From: Xenophilus sp. L33
GTDB taxonomy: Bacteria; Pseudomonadota; Gammaproteobacteria; Burkholderiales; Burkholderiaceae_C
Reading direction: 5' to 3'
DNA length: 64,000 nt
Assembly (NCBI RefSeq): GCF_009765735.1
Contig: NZ_LMUW01000049.1
Coordinates: 1 to 64,000 of the forward strand
In this document: piece after piece, positions 16,986-25,389 of the stretch
Position numbering within the stretch: position 1 is the stretch's first letter
How the letters are laid out: the number at the start of each line of letters is the position of its first letter
Notes under the pieces: model-generated
What the model saw: the letters and a program-made list of their open reading frames with translations, nothing else
Told to the model about the DNA's origin: nothing
The model's database searches: none
Position numbers and translations under genes: made by a program

Positions 16986-17981
16986 TCAGTCGTTGAGTGA
17001 AATATGGGCCTTCTCGGCCACAGTCTTCCAGCGTGCGGATTCGGTTCGCACCATGGAGTCGAATTGCGCGGGAGTCATCGGCTGGTGACTCATGCTTCCC
17101 GCGACCAGTTGCTTCTTGCCTTCCGGACTGGCGAAATAGGCCAGCACCTCATGGTTGATTTTTTCCACCACGTCGGCAGGCGTGCCGGCAGGAGCGAAAA
17201 GACCGATCCACGAGCCGATCTCGAAGCCGGGCATGCCCTGCTCGGCGAGCGTCGGGACCTCGGGCAATGCGGGCGATCGGACGGCGTCGAGCGTCGCGAT
17301 GGCCTTGAGTTCGCCGCCTCGAACCAGCGGGATCGCCACGGGTGCCGTGAGCATGTTGAACGAAACGACACCGCCGACCAGGTCGGGGATCGAGGAACCG
17401 TCTCCCTTGTAGGGAACGTGCACGATGTCTGTTTGGGTACCCAGCTTGAAATACTCGCCACCCATGTGGTTGAGCGTGCCGTTGCCGGCGCTCGCATAGC
17501 TCAGCTTGCCGGGCTGAGCCTTGGCTGCCGCAACCAGTTCGGGCCCGGTGTTGAAGGGCTGAGACTTGCCTGCGACCAGCACGAACGGAAAGCGTGCGGC
17601 CATGACGACCGGCACGAACGCCTTCAGAGGATCCAGACGAACCGGCTTGCGAACGTTGGGCTCGAGCGTGATGGCGCCGCTGGCCGACACGAACAAGGTG
17701 TAGCCATCCGCGGGACTCGACATCACGTAGCGGGCTGCAATGGCGCCATTCGCACCGGCCCGGTTGTCGACGATGAAGGGCTGGCCCAGCTGAATGGTCA
17801 GCGCCTTTCCGATCAGTCGCGCGACGAGATCCGCGGCGCCTCCGGGCGCAAACCCCACGACGAGATGGACGGGCTTGTTGGGGTATCCGTCTGCCCAGCT
17901 CGGCCCGATGCACGAAATGCCGACGGCAATGGCGCAGGCGATACGAAAGCCCACGAAGCGGTGGGAAAAGATCGAATGCAT
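16986..17981 (-). CDS. Bug/TctC-family tripartite tricarboxylate receptor
   Basis: 331 residues with a signal peptide ending near SWA (about residue 30). Hallmarks: YPNKPVHLVVGFAPGGAADL, GQPFIVDNRAGANG, ADGYTLFVSA, HVPYKGDGSSIPDL. The ATG at 17981 follows AGGAGACGAA. It is the first gene of a two-gene unit with the LigI-like hydrolase (14 bp gap), mirroring the plus-strand amidohydrolase-Bug pair. The two pairs may handle related carboxylated substrates. Confidence 0.9.
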   Translation of the reverse strand: MHSIFSHRFVGFRIACAIAVGISCIGPSWADGYPNKPVHLVVGFAPGGAADLVARLIGKALTIQLGQPFIVDNRAGANGAIAARYVMSSPADGYTLFVSASGAITLEPNVRKPVRLDPLKAFVPVVMAARFPFVLVAGKSQPFNTGPELVAAAKAQPGKLSYASAGNGTLNHMGGEYFKLGTQTDIVHVPYKGDGSSIPDLVGGVVSFNMLTAPVAIPLVRGGELKAIATLDAVRSPALPEVPTLAEQGMPGFEIGSWIGLFAPAGTPADVVEKINHEVLAYFASPEGKKQLVAGSMSHQPMTPAQFDSMVRTESARWKTVAEKAHISLND

Positions 17982-18155
17982 TTCGTCTCCTGGTGACCCG
18001 ACAGGCCCAATGCGCACTTTGAAACGATGAATGGTAGGTGTTCAAAGGGATATCAAGAAGATCAGTCGAGAGCTAGCTGAAATGCGGATGCGAGATAGCT
18101 CTGCGAAGTCGCTGGGTGCTTGCCGGACAATCACGAACGACACGCCAAACTCGCC

Positions 18156-19199
18156 ATGAAGTCGCGCATCCGCTCCCTCCTCCCAGCCCTCATCTACGCC
18201 GCCACGGGATTGGCACACGCAGCAGCGACCGACGCACCCGCCTGCGACACCGCAGCCTCGACCGCCTGCTTCTTCTCCTTCCAACCCCGCAGCGCCAGCG
18301 GCGCCCTGCACTTCTACGCCTCGCGCGATCCCGCTCCCGATGCGGCAGCCTCGGGCGCCGCGCCGACCTCCGCGCTCATCGCCATCCACGGCCATTCGCA
18401 CGACGCCGACAAGACCTTCGACGCCGCGCTGAAGACCGTCCGGCAAGCCGGCGCGCTCGACTCGACCCTGGTCGTCGCGCCGCTGTTCCAGGTCGCGCCG
18501 GCACGCGCGGGCCGCTGCAGCACCGCCGGCGTGCCCGAGGCCAGGGAAGGCGACCTCCTGTGGACCTGCACGTCGTGGGCCGAAGGCGGCGCCGCCGTCA
18601 ACGACGCAGCGCTGACCTCGTTCGCGGCGCTCGACGCGCTGGTGGCACGACTCGTGGCGCGCTGGCCGAGTGTGCACACCGTCACGGTCGCCGGCTTCTC
18701 GGCGGGGGCGCAGATGGTGCAGCATTCGATCGGCTTCGCCAACGTGCCGGCAGGCGCCAAGGTCACGCTGCGCTACGTGGTGGCGGACCCGGGCACCTGG
18801 CTCTACTTCGACCCTGGCCGACCCCAGCCGGCCGACGCCGGCAGTTGCCCCGAGCAGAACCGCTGGAAGTACGGCACCGACGGCCTGCCCGCCGCCCTCG
18901 GCCGCAGCGCGGCCGACGCCCGCGCGCGCTATGCCGCGGCCGAGATCCACTATCTGGAAGGCGCGCTCGACGACGATGCCGCACGAGGCACCGCCTACCG
19001 GGTGCTCGACAGGTCCTGCGGCGCGCAGGCCCAAGGGCCTTACCGCCTGCAGCGCGGCCTGGCCTATGCCGCGTACGACCGCACGCTGCTCGCGCCCGAG
19101 CGCCAGCGGCAGGTCGTGGTCGTGCCGGGTTGCGCGCACGACGTGGCCTGCGTGTTCCCGTCCGACGCGGCCCGCGCGCTGCTGGTGCCACCGCGCTGA
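18156..19199 (+). CDS. secreted alpha/beta-hydrolase-like protein
   Basis: 347 residues. A signal peptide (about 1-23, ending GLAHAAA) is followed by a domain with the nucleophile elbow VAGFSAGAQM and an upstream IAIHGHSHDADKTF segment that could form the oxyanion hole. A late PGCAHDVACVF gives a candidate catalytic His. Several Cys residues suggest disulfides in the periplasm or outside the cell. The family has no name I recognise; an esterase or depolymerase role is likely but unproven. An AraC regulator follows 49 bp downstream on the same strand. Confidence 0.65.
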   Translation: MKSRIRSLLPALIYAATGLAHAAATDAPACDTAASTACFFSFQPRSASGALHFYASRDPAPDAAASGAAPTSALIAIHGHSHDADKTFDAALKTVRQAGALDSTLVVAPLFQVAPARAGRCSTAGVPEAREGDLLWTCTSWAEGGAAVNDAALTSFAALDALVARLVARWPSVHTVTVAGFSAGAQMVQHSIGFANVPAGAKVTLRYVVADPGTWLYFDPGRPQPADAGSCPEQNRWKYGTDGLPAALGRSAADARARYAAAEIHYLEGALDDDAARGTAYRVLDRSCGAQAQGPYRLQRGLAYAAYDRTLLAPERQRQVVVVPGCAHDVACVFPSDAARALLVPPR

Positions 19200-19248
19200 A
19201 CCGATCGGCTGCGCGCATGCAGGCCGGGCCGGAGCAGAATCCGCGACC

Positions 19249-20202
19249 ATGAAGTCGCCGCCCCTCGCACGGATCTCGCCGCCCGAGCTGAACAGCCTGA
19301 TGTCGCTGCTCGACGTCGAGGTCGTGGCCCTCTCCGAATGCCTGGTCGATGCGGGGTTCTGGCTGCAGCTCGACGGCCACCCGGCGCCGGGCATCCACTA
19401 CATCCTGAAAGGCAGCGGCCGCATGTCGCTGCGCGGCGGACCGAGCTTCGACTTCGCGCCGCACACGCTGATCGTCGTGCCGCCGGACTGCCCGCTCACG
19501 ATGGAGTGCGCGCCCGAAGACCACTCGGCCAAGCCCATCGAGGGGCAGCAGCGATCGAGGCTGGTCGATTCGGTCAAGCGCTTCCACGCGGGCAGCGATG
19601 CCGAAGAACCGCAGGCCGTGATGATCTGCGGCTTCTTCAAGGCGCACTACGGCGCGGCCACCGGCCTGTTCGAGACGCTCGCCGCACCCATCGTCGAGCA
19701 GTTCGCACCCAAGGACCGGCTCGACGACAAGCTGAGGTCCGCCTTCGAGGAGTTGCTGGCGCAGGAAATCGGCGCCGGCGCGATGAGCGCCGCGCTGCTC
19801 AAGCAGGTGCTGGTGGCCCTGCTGCGCCGCTCGATGGCCTCGATCGACACCTGGGTCGAGCGTTTCGCGCTGCTCAGCGACCCGGCCATCGCGCGCGCCT
19901 TCGCCGCGATGGTGGCGCACCCCGGCGCGGCGCATTCGATCGAGAGCCTCGCCGAGAGCGCCTTCCTCAGCCGCTCCGCGTTCATGGCGCGCTTTTCGCA
20001 AGTGGTCGGCCGTTCGCCGATGGCGGTGCTGCGCGACCTGCGCATGCGGCAGGCGGCGGCGCAACTGAGTGCCGGCGCGAGCGTCGACGCCGTCGTGCGC
20101 AACGCCGGCTATGCGAGCCGCAGCAGCTTCGTGCGGACCTTCCGGCAAGCGCACGGCACCGACCCGAGCGCCTGGCGCGAGACGCGATCGGCCGGCGGCT
20201 GA
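19249..20202 (+). CDS. AraC-family transcriptional regulator
   Basis: 317 residues. An N-terminal cupin-like sensor (HYILKGSGRMSLRGG, about 45-60) is followed by a C-terminal double helix-turn-helix: SIESLAESAFLSRSAFMARF and the classical VDAVVRNAGYASRSSFVRTF. This architecture (cupin plus AraC) is common in regulators of catabolic or stress genes. Targets are probably the flanking secreted hydrolase or the downstream fucU-like operon. Confidence 0.87.
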   Translation: MKSPPLARISPPELNSLMSLLDVEVVALSECLVDAGFWLQLDGHPAPGIHYILKGSGRMSLRGGPSFDFAPHTLIVVPPDCPLTMECAPEDHSAKPIEGQQRSRLVDSVKRFHAGSDAEEPQAVMICGFFKAHYGAATGLFETLAAPIVEQFAPKDRLDDKLRSAFEELLAQEIGAGAMSAALLKQVLVALLRRSMASIDTWVERFALLSDPAIARAFAAMVAHPGAAHSIESLAESAFLSRSAFMARFSQVVGRSPMAVLRDLRMRQAAAQLSAGASVDAVVRNAGYASRSSFVRTFRQAHGTDPSAWRETRSAGG

Positions 20203-20305
20203 GGCGCGTTGTTTTGCCGGACTGCAGGACCACGATTCGGGACTCCCTGCACGGCGATCGCTCCTAGGATCGAGTCCACCCGATTCAATCCTTCGAAGGA
20301 CGTAC

Positions 20306-20818
20306 ATGCTGAGAAACATCGATCCCCTGCTGACCCCCGACCTGTTGCACGCGCTGTGCGCCATGGGCCATGGCGACGAGATCGCCGTCGTCGACGCGCA
20401 CTACCCGGCCGATGCCGCCGGCCGCGCCTCGTCGGTCGGCAAGGCGCTGCGCATCGACGGCGCGGATTCCGCGCGCGCCATCAAGGCGATCCTCTCCGTG
20501 CTTCCGCTCGACAGCTTCGTCGAGAGCCCGGCGCAACGCATGATGGTCGACGGCCAACCCGACGAATGGCCCCACGTGCAGCGCGAAGCCCAGCACGAAG
20601 TCGACCGAGGCAACGGCAAGCCGACACCGATGACCGCCGTGCCCCGCAAGACCTACTACGAACGCGCCCGCCAGGCGTACGCGGTGGTCATCACCGGCGA
20701 GACGCGCGGCTGGGGCTGCTTCATCTTCAAGAAGGGCCTGGACGTCACGCCCGACGTGCCGTCGAGCGAAGGCCGTGCCCACATCTCCAGCTACCTTGCA
20801 CGAGGCGACCTGCCATGA
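20306..20818 (+). CDS. RbsD/FucU-family sugar mutarotase
   Basis: 170 residues. The opening MLRNIDPLLTPDLLHAL and AMGHGDEIAVVDAHYPA are diagnostic of RbsD/FucU proteins, which interconvert anomers of fucose or ribose; FYERARQAYAVVITGE-like and a late WGCFIFKKG complete the family pattern. The last 25 residues (to GDLP) extend beyond the usual end. The stop overlaps the ATG of the ogt-like gene (ATGA). No fucose catabolic genes are nearby, so the physiological sugar is uncertain. Confidence 0.8.
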   Translation: MLRNIDPLLTPDLLHALCAMGHGDEIAVVDAHYPADAAGRASSVGKALRIDGADSARAIKAILSVLPLDSFVESPAQRMMVDGQPDEWPHVQREAQHEVDRGNGKPTPMTAVPRKTYYERARQAYAVVITGETRGWGCFIFKKGLDVTPDVPSSEGRAHISSYLARGDLP

Positions 20819-21397
20819 ACTGCTTTTACAAGACCATCGACTCGCCCATCGGCCGGCTCAAGCTGGTCGCGCGCGGCCAGCGGCTGGCGGCCATTCTCTG
20901 GGAGCATGAACGGGAAGGCCGGGTACCGCTCGGGCCGATGACCGAAGACGCCGAGCACCCGGGCCTGGTCGAGGCGGCACGCCAGCTGCACGAATACTTC
21001 GACGGCCGACGCAGCCGATTCGATCTGGAACTGGACTTCGCCGGCACCACCTTCCAGTGCAATGGTATGGGCGGCGCTGCTGACGATCCCCTTCGGCGAA
21101 CCCCGCAGCTACGGCGAGATCGCCGAGCAGATCGGCCACGCCAAGGCCGCGCGTGCCGTCGGTGCCGCCAACGGGCGCAACCCGATCGCGATCGTCGCGC
21201 CCTGCCACCGCGTGATCGGCGCCAGCGGCGACCTCACGGGCTTCGCGGGCGGCCTGCGTGCCAAGCAGGCGCTGCTCACCATCGAGGGTCACGACCCGAA
21301 GCCGGCCAGGCGGCCGCATGCCTATCCCTATCGTGAGCAGATGGCGGCGCCGCTGCCACGCCCATTCCCGCAGGCGGATCAACGAGGACTTTCATGA
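20815..21397 (+). pseudogene. ogt: methylated-DNA-[protein]-cysteine methyltransferase, frameshifted
   Basis: Two frames together encode an O6-alkylguanine repair protein. The first frame (from ATG 20815) gives the N-terminal domain up to FAGTTFQCN; the second resumes with [20 protein letters not shown] and holds the active site PCHRVIG with the acceptor Cys. The junction reads TGCAATGGTATGG. Dropping one T (about 21063) restores TGC-AAG-GTA-TGG, the family-typical FQ-x-x-VW. So a single-base insertion breaks an otherwise intact gene; a sequencing error is equally possible. It is coupled by ATGA overlaps to fucU-like and ridA genes. Confidence 0.82.
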
Positions 21398-21780
21398 ACC
21401 ACACTCCCCGCAACATCGGCGTTTCCCGTCACATCGGCACGTACAGCGACGCCGTCGAGGTCACGCGCAGCCCGCGCTGGCTCTACACGGCGGGCACGCC
21501 GGGCATGCATCCGGACGGTCACCTGCCGGAAGGCATCGAGGCCCAGTCGCGGCAGGCCTGGGACAACGTCAAGGCGGTGCTGGCGAAGGCCGGCATGGGC
21601 CTCGAGGACATCGTGAAGGTCAACACCACGCTCACGCGTGCCGACGCCATCCCCGCCTATGCCAAGGTGCGGGCCGAGACGATGGGCGAGTTGCGGCCCG
21701 CCTTCATGCTGCAGATCGTCGAGCAGCTGATCAAGCCGGAGCTCCTCGTCGAGATCGAGGTCGTGGCCGCCAATGCGTAG
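21394..21780 (+). CDS. RidA-family protein
   Basis: 128 residues of the RidA/YjgF/UK114 family, small trimeric proteins that hydrolyse reactive enamine/imine intermediates or act in catabolic pathways. Visible marks are [14 protein letters not shown], the [23 protein letters not shown] segment typical of the family, and [23 protein letters not shown]. The Arg that binds the imine carboxylate in archetypal RidA is not clearly present at the end (RPA is), so this may be a divergent subgroup. Start overlaps the ogt stop by ATGA. Confidence 0.82.
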   Translation: MNHTPRNIGVSRHIGTYSDAVEVTRSPRWLYTAGTPGMHPDGHLPEGIEAQSRQAWDNVKAVLAKAGMGLEDIVKVNTTLTRADAIPAYAKVRAETMGELRPAFMLQIVEQLIKPELLVEIEVVAANA

Positions 21781-21868
21781 CGCGGCAGTCCCCCATGCGG
21801 GTGCCCCCACGCCGAACCCGCCCATGCACCTGTCGGCAGAATGCGTCGCACCCCATCGAAAGGACACC

Positions 21869-22570
21869 ATGCCCGACATCCCCTACAAGAGCGCGCTCAT
21901 CGTCGGCGCGGGGCCCGGCATCAGCGCCTCGCTGACCCGGCAGCTGCGCGCGGCCGGCATCCCGGTCGTGATCGCGGCGCGCAACGTCGACAAGCTGGCC
22001 GCGCTGGTCGCGGAGTCGGGCGCCATCGCACTGCCGGTGGACGCCACGCAGCCCGCAGAGGTCGAACGGCTCTTCGCCGAGACCGAGGCCCGCATCGGCG
22101 CACCGGAGATCGTGGTCTACAACGCCAGCGGCCGCGTGCGAGGACCGATCGCGGAACTCGATGCCGCGCAAGTCGAACGGGCCGTGGCGGTGACCGCGCT
22201 CGGCGCCTTCTACACGGTGCAGCAGGCGGCCCGCCGCATGGTGCCGGCCGGCAAGGGCGCGATCGTGCTGACCGGCGCGACCGCGGGCGTGAAGGGCTTC
22301 GCGCTCTCCGCGCCTTTCGCCATGGGCAAGTTCGCGTTGCGGGGGCTGGCGCAGAGCGCGGCGCGCGAACTGATGCCCAAGGGCATCCACGTGGCACACA
22401 TCGTGGTCGACGGCGGCGTGCGTGCGGCGCACCGGCCCGTGCCCGCGGACCAGCCGGACAGCCTGCTCGACCCCGATGCGATCGCGCAGTCCTGCATCGA
22501 CCTGCTGCGCCAGCATCGCAGCGCCTGGACCACGGAGCTGGAAATCAGGCCCTGGGTCGAGAAGTTCTAG
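21869..22570 (+). CDS. SDR-family protein with Phe in place of catalytic Tyr
   Basis: 233 residues from ATG 21869 (AAAGGA upstream). The Rossmann N-terminus has ALIVGAGPGISASL, and VYNASG stands at the NNAG position. The active-site motif YxxxK reads FAMGK, so the catalytic Tyr is Phe while Lys stays. The C-terminal WTTELEIRPWVEKF is shared with the SDR at 44132-44872 (YELDLRPWNERW), which also has Phe (FAGAK). Both therefore belong to one non-canonical SDR subgroup, whose reaction may not be a normal oxidoreduction. Confidence 0.82.
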   Translation: MPDIPYKSALIVGAGPGISASLTRQLRAAGIPVVIAARNVDKLAALVAESGAIALPVDATQPAEVERLFAETEARIGAPEIVVYNASGRVRGPIAELDAAQVERAVAVTALGAFYTVQQAARRMVPAGKGAIVLTGATAGVKGFALSAPFAMGKFALRGLAQSAARELMPKGIHVAHIVVDGGVRAAHRPVPADQPDSLLDPDAIAQSCIDLLRQHRSAWTTELEIRPWVEKF

Positions 22571-22609
22571 GGCCTCGCTTGGGCCACGTCGCGCCGCGTC
22601 GCGAAGCGC

Positions 22610-22810
22610 TCAGGCGTTGCGAACCTCGACCGTGACGTGCGACAAGGCGCCGAGCGGCGCCACCCGCTCGCGGTAGAAGTCCGGCGTGCGGTCGCGCGCG
22701 GTATCGATGGCCAGCACCGCGCCGAGGTGCCCCGGCCCGAGCCGCCAGAGATGCAGGTCGGTCAGGCGGTCGCCGTCGGCCGCCTTCGCAAGGCGGCCCA
22801 CACGGGTCAC
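22610..22810 (-). pseudogene. dmeF: C-terminal remnant of a DmeF-like cation diffusion facilitator
   Basis: A 66-codon open frame starting with a GTG (GTGA overlap with the upstream FadR-type gene stop). DGDRLTDLHLWRLGPGHL and the ending LSHVTVEVRNA match the cytoplasmic C-terminal tail of DmeF-type Co/Ni exporters of the CDF family. The five to six membrane helices that make up most of such proteins are absent upstream, where the regulator gene begins. It is best read as a truncated relic left when the operon was inserted or rearranged. Confidence 0.55.
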
Positions 22811-23517
22811 AGGGATTCGACCCGCCGTTTTTTCGCCGCCTTGGCAAAGTGCGCATGCAGCTTGTCGAGGTGGTCGGACATCAGCATCGCCGCCTTGTCG
22901 GCATCGCGCGCGCGCAGGCAGCGCAGGATCTGTCGATGGGTCCGGACCGTGGTCGCACGCGGCTGCACCTGGTGGCGGGCCAGCAGCTTGAGCACCAGGT
23001 CGGTCAGCGAGCCCACCAGCAGTTGCATCACCTCGTTGTGTGTGGCCTCCGCGAGCAATCGGTAGAAGTTGAGCAGCTGCACGCGGCGCTCCTCCAGACG
23101 GCCTTCGAGCGTCAGCGCCTCGGTGCGGTCGATGCTTTGCTCGAGCAGGTCGAAATCAGCCTCCGTGCCACGCGCAGCGGCCAGCCGCACCACCGCGCCC
23201 TGCACGATGGTCCGGCTCTCGGTCAGGCTGTCGATGCTGACGCCGCCCATGCACAGCAGGTCGTCGAGCGAACGGGTGACCTGGGTCGCATCGGCGCGCG
23301 CGATGTAGGTGCCGCCCTTGACGCCTTTGCGCAACTCGACCACGCCACCGCGCTCCAGGCTGCGCAGCGCCTCGCGCACCGCGGCGCGCGAGGCGCCGAA
23401 GCTCTCGGCCAGGTCGCGTTCGGAGGGGAGCTTGTCGCCGGTCTTCAGTTCGCCCCGGGCCAGCCGGGCGCGGACCTCGTCGCAGATGCTCTCGAAGACG
23501 CGCGGCGGCGCCGTCAT
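22807..23517 (-). CDS. FadR/GntR-family regulator of the aromatic operon
   Basis: 236 residues. N-terminal GntR winged helix (GDKLPSERDLAESFGASRAAVREALRSL, about 27-55) and an all-helical FCD ligand domain (TESRTIVQGAVVRLAAARG; late THRQILRCLRARDADKA). It is the last gene of the minus-strand operon, its ATG overlapping the stop of the Bug gene (ATGA). The operon promoter carries two perfect TTGGTCNGACCAA palindromes matching the FadR-subfamily consensus TNGTNNNACNA, so it most likely represses its own operon. Confidence 0.9.
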   Translation of the reverse strand: MTAPPRVFESICDEVRARLARGELKTGDKLPSERDLAESFGASRAAVREALRSLERGGVVELRKGVKGGTYIARADATQVTRSLDDLLCMGGVSIDSLTESRTIVQGAVVRLAAARGTEADFDLLEQSIDRTEALTLEGRLEERRVQLLNFYRLLAEATHNEVMQLLVGSLTDLVLKLLARHQVQPRATTVRTHRQILRCLRARDADKAAMLMSDHLDKLHAHFAKAAKKRRVESL

Positions 23518-24488
23518 TCCGCGACGACCCCGGCGGCCTTGATCATGGCGCCGGTGGTCCGGGTCTCTTCCTGGATGGTGTCGCGCAACTGGCTGCCGTC
23601 GCCGGCGACCACGCTCAGGCCGCGGGCGGCGACCTGCTCCTCGACGAAGCCGGGATCGGCCAGCACCGCCTGGACCGCCTTGCGGATCTCGTCGACCACC
23701 GCGGCCGGCGTTCCCGCCGGCGCGAAGAGCCCGTACCAGATCGAGATCTTGGCGTAGGGAAAGCCTTGCTCGGTGGTGGTCGGAACGTCGGGGAACTGGC
23801 TCACCCGCGCATCGCCCGCGACCGCGATCGGCTTGACCTTGCCGGTCTGGATGAAGGGAAGCACCACGCCAGCGCTGGCACTGCCCAGCTGCACGTCGCC
23901 GGCCGCCACCGCGGTGAGGTTGGGCGTGATGCCGTTGTAGGGGATGTGGGTCAGCTTGATCTTCTCGTTCTCGTCGATGACCGAGAACAGCAGATGCGGC
24001 TGGCTGCCATTGCCGTAGGAGCCGTAGTTGATCGTGCCCGGCTTCGCCTTCGCGAGCGCGACGATGTCCTTGAGCGACTTCGCCGGCAGCTGCGCGTTGG
24101 CCACGATGACCTGGTCGGCCTTCACCATCATCGTGATCGGCGCGAAGCTCCTGTCGATGTCGTAGGGCAGGCTCTTGTAGAGGAAGCGGTTGCCGACCAT
24201 CGTCTGGTTCACCGTCGCCAGCAGCGTGTAGCCGTCGGCGGGCGCACGCGCCACGTAGGCCGCGCCGATGAGCGAACCCGCGCCGGTCTTGTTCTCGACC
24301 ACCACCGACTGGTTCCAGCGCTGCGAGAGCTTCACGCCCATCGCACGCATCAGCACGTCGATGCCGCCGCCGGGCGCGAAGGGGACGATCACCGTCACCG
24401 GCTTCGATGGATAGGCCTGCGCCGCGGCGCCGTGATGCAGCCCCAGCAGCGCGATGGCCATGCCGAGCGCCTTCAACAGATGCTTCAT
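23514..24488 (-). CDS. Bug/TctC-family tripartite tricarboxylate receptor
   Basis: 324 residues, signal peptide ending near AAAQA. Motifs: YPSKPVTVIVPFAPGGGIDV, VVENKTGAGSLIGAAYVA, ADGYTLLATV, HIPYNGITPNLTAVAAGDV. It probably captures the aromatic or carboxylated substrate of the operon in the periplasm. No cognate TctAB is linked. It is placed between the fumarylacetoacetase-like gene (13 bp) and the regulator (4-bp overlap). Confidence 0.9.
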   Translation of the reverse strand: MKHLLKALGMAIALLGLHHGAAAQAYPSKPVTVIVPFAPGGGIDVLMRAMGVKLSQRWNQSVVVENKTGAGSLIGAAYVARAPADGYTLLATVNQTMVGNRFLYKSLPYDIDRSFAPITMMVKADQVIVANAQLPAKSLKDIVALAKAKPGTINYGSYGNGSQPHLLFSVIDENEKIKLTHIPYNGITPNLTAVAAGDVQLGSASAGVVLPFIQTGKVKPIAVAGDARVSQFPDVPTTTEQGFPYAKISIWYGLFAPAGTPAAVVDEIRKAVQAVLADPGFVEEQVAARGLSVVAGDGSQLRDTIQEETRTTGAMIKAAGVVAE

Positions 24489-24501
24489 CGTCGATGCCTC
24501 C

Positions 24502-25389
24502 TCAATAGGGCCGCGGCGCCTGGCGTTCGCATTCCCGGACTTCGAGCGTCATCGAACCGATCGATTCGATCTCGATGCGCACCCGGTCGCCCGGCGCGAT
24601 CGGGCCGACGCCGTCCGGCGTGCCGCTGGCGATGACGTCGCCCGGCTGCAGCGGCAGCACCGACGACACCAGCTCGATCAACTCGGCGATGCCGACGATC
24701 ATCTCGCTGGTATCGGCCTGCTGGCGCAGTTCGTCGTTGACCCACAGGCGATTGGCCAGTGCGCCCGGATCGGCCACCGCGTCGGCGGTCACGATGTACG
24801 GGCCCATCGGCGTAAAGGTCTCGAAGGACTTGCGCATCGAGCGCTCTTCTTCCGCCACGCCGGGTTCGATGCGCATGGTGGCGTCGATCAGGCAGGCATA
24901 GCCGAAGACGTACGACATGGCCTCCTCGCGCGGCACGTTGCGCGCGGCGCGGCCGATGACCACCGCCAGCTCCGACTCGTGGTCGAAGCGCCGGCTCGAT
25001 CCGCGCGGCAGCAGGATCGGCTCGCCCGCGCCCGACAGCGAACCCGGCGCCTTCAGGAAGAAGCCCTGCTCGCGCGCGCTGCGACCGGCCTTGGTCACGG
25101 TGCGCGCGCCCAGCTCGCCGATGTGCTTGCGGTAGTTGGCCGGCGCCGCGAAGACGTGCTGCGGCGCCGGGTTGGGCGCGAGCAGGCGGACCTCCTGCAG
25201 CGGCCGCGCCGCGCCGCGTCGCGCCGGGTCGGCGAAGACCGCGGCCATCTCGTCCCAATGCGCGATCAGCCAGTTCACGCGCTGCCGCGGCAGCGCGTCG
25301 AGGAAGGCGGGGAGCGCCGCGGTCATGTCGAAGACCTGCCGGTCCTCGACGATGCCGACGCGCAGGTCGTCGAACGAGGCGATCTTCAT
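24502..25389 (-). CDS. fumarylacetoacetate hydrolase-family protein
   Basis: 295 residues from ATG 25389, which overlaps the dioxygenase stop (ATGA). The FAH catalytic domain covers about residues 80-290: VFAAPANYRKHIGE, the acidic metal ligands in FDHESELAVVIG, GYACLIDATMR, and the ending LQPGDVIASGTPDGVGP. In gentisate-type pathways this family hydrolyses maleylpyruvate or fumarylpyruvate to pyruvate and a C4 acid, which fits its place after a ring-cleaving dioxygenase. Confidence 0.85.
   Translation of the reverse strand: MKIASFDDLRVGIVEDRQVFDMTAALPAFLDALPRQRVNWLIAHWDEMAAVFADPARRGAARPLQEVRLLAPNPAPQHVFAAPANYRKHIGELGARTVTKAGRSAREQGFFLKAPGSLSGAGEPILLPRGSSRRFDHESELAVVIGRAARNVPREEAMSYVFGYACLIDATMRIEPGVAEEERSMRKSFETFTPMGPYIVTADAVADPGALANRLWVNDELRQQADTSEMIVGIAELIELVSSVLPLQPGDVIASGTPDGVGPIAPGDRVRIEIESIGSMTLEVRECERQAPRPY

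Noticed and set aside
21055..21070. Programmed frameshift in ogt
   Set aside because: No slippery heptamer, downstream pseudoknot or family precedent; an extra T explains it more simply.
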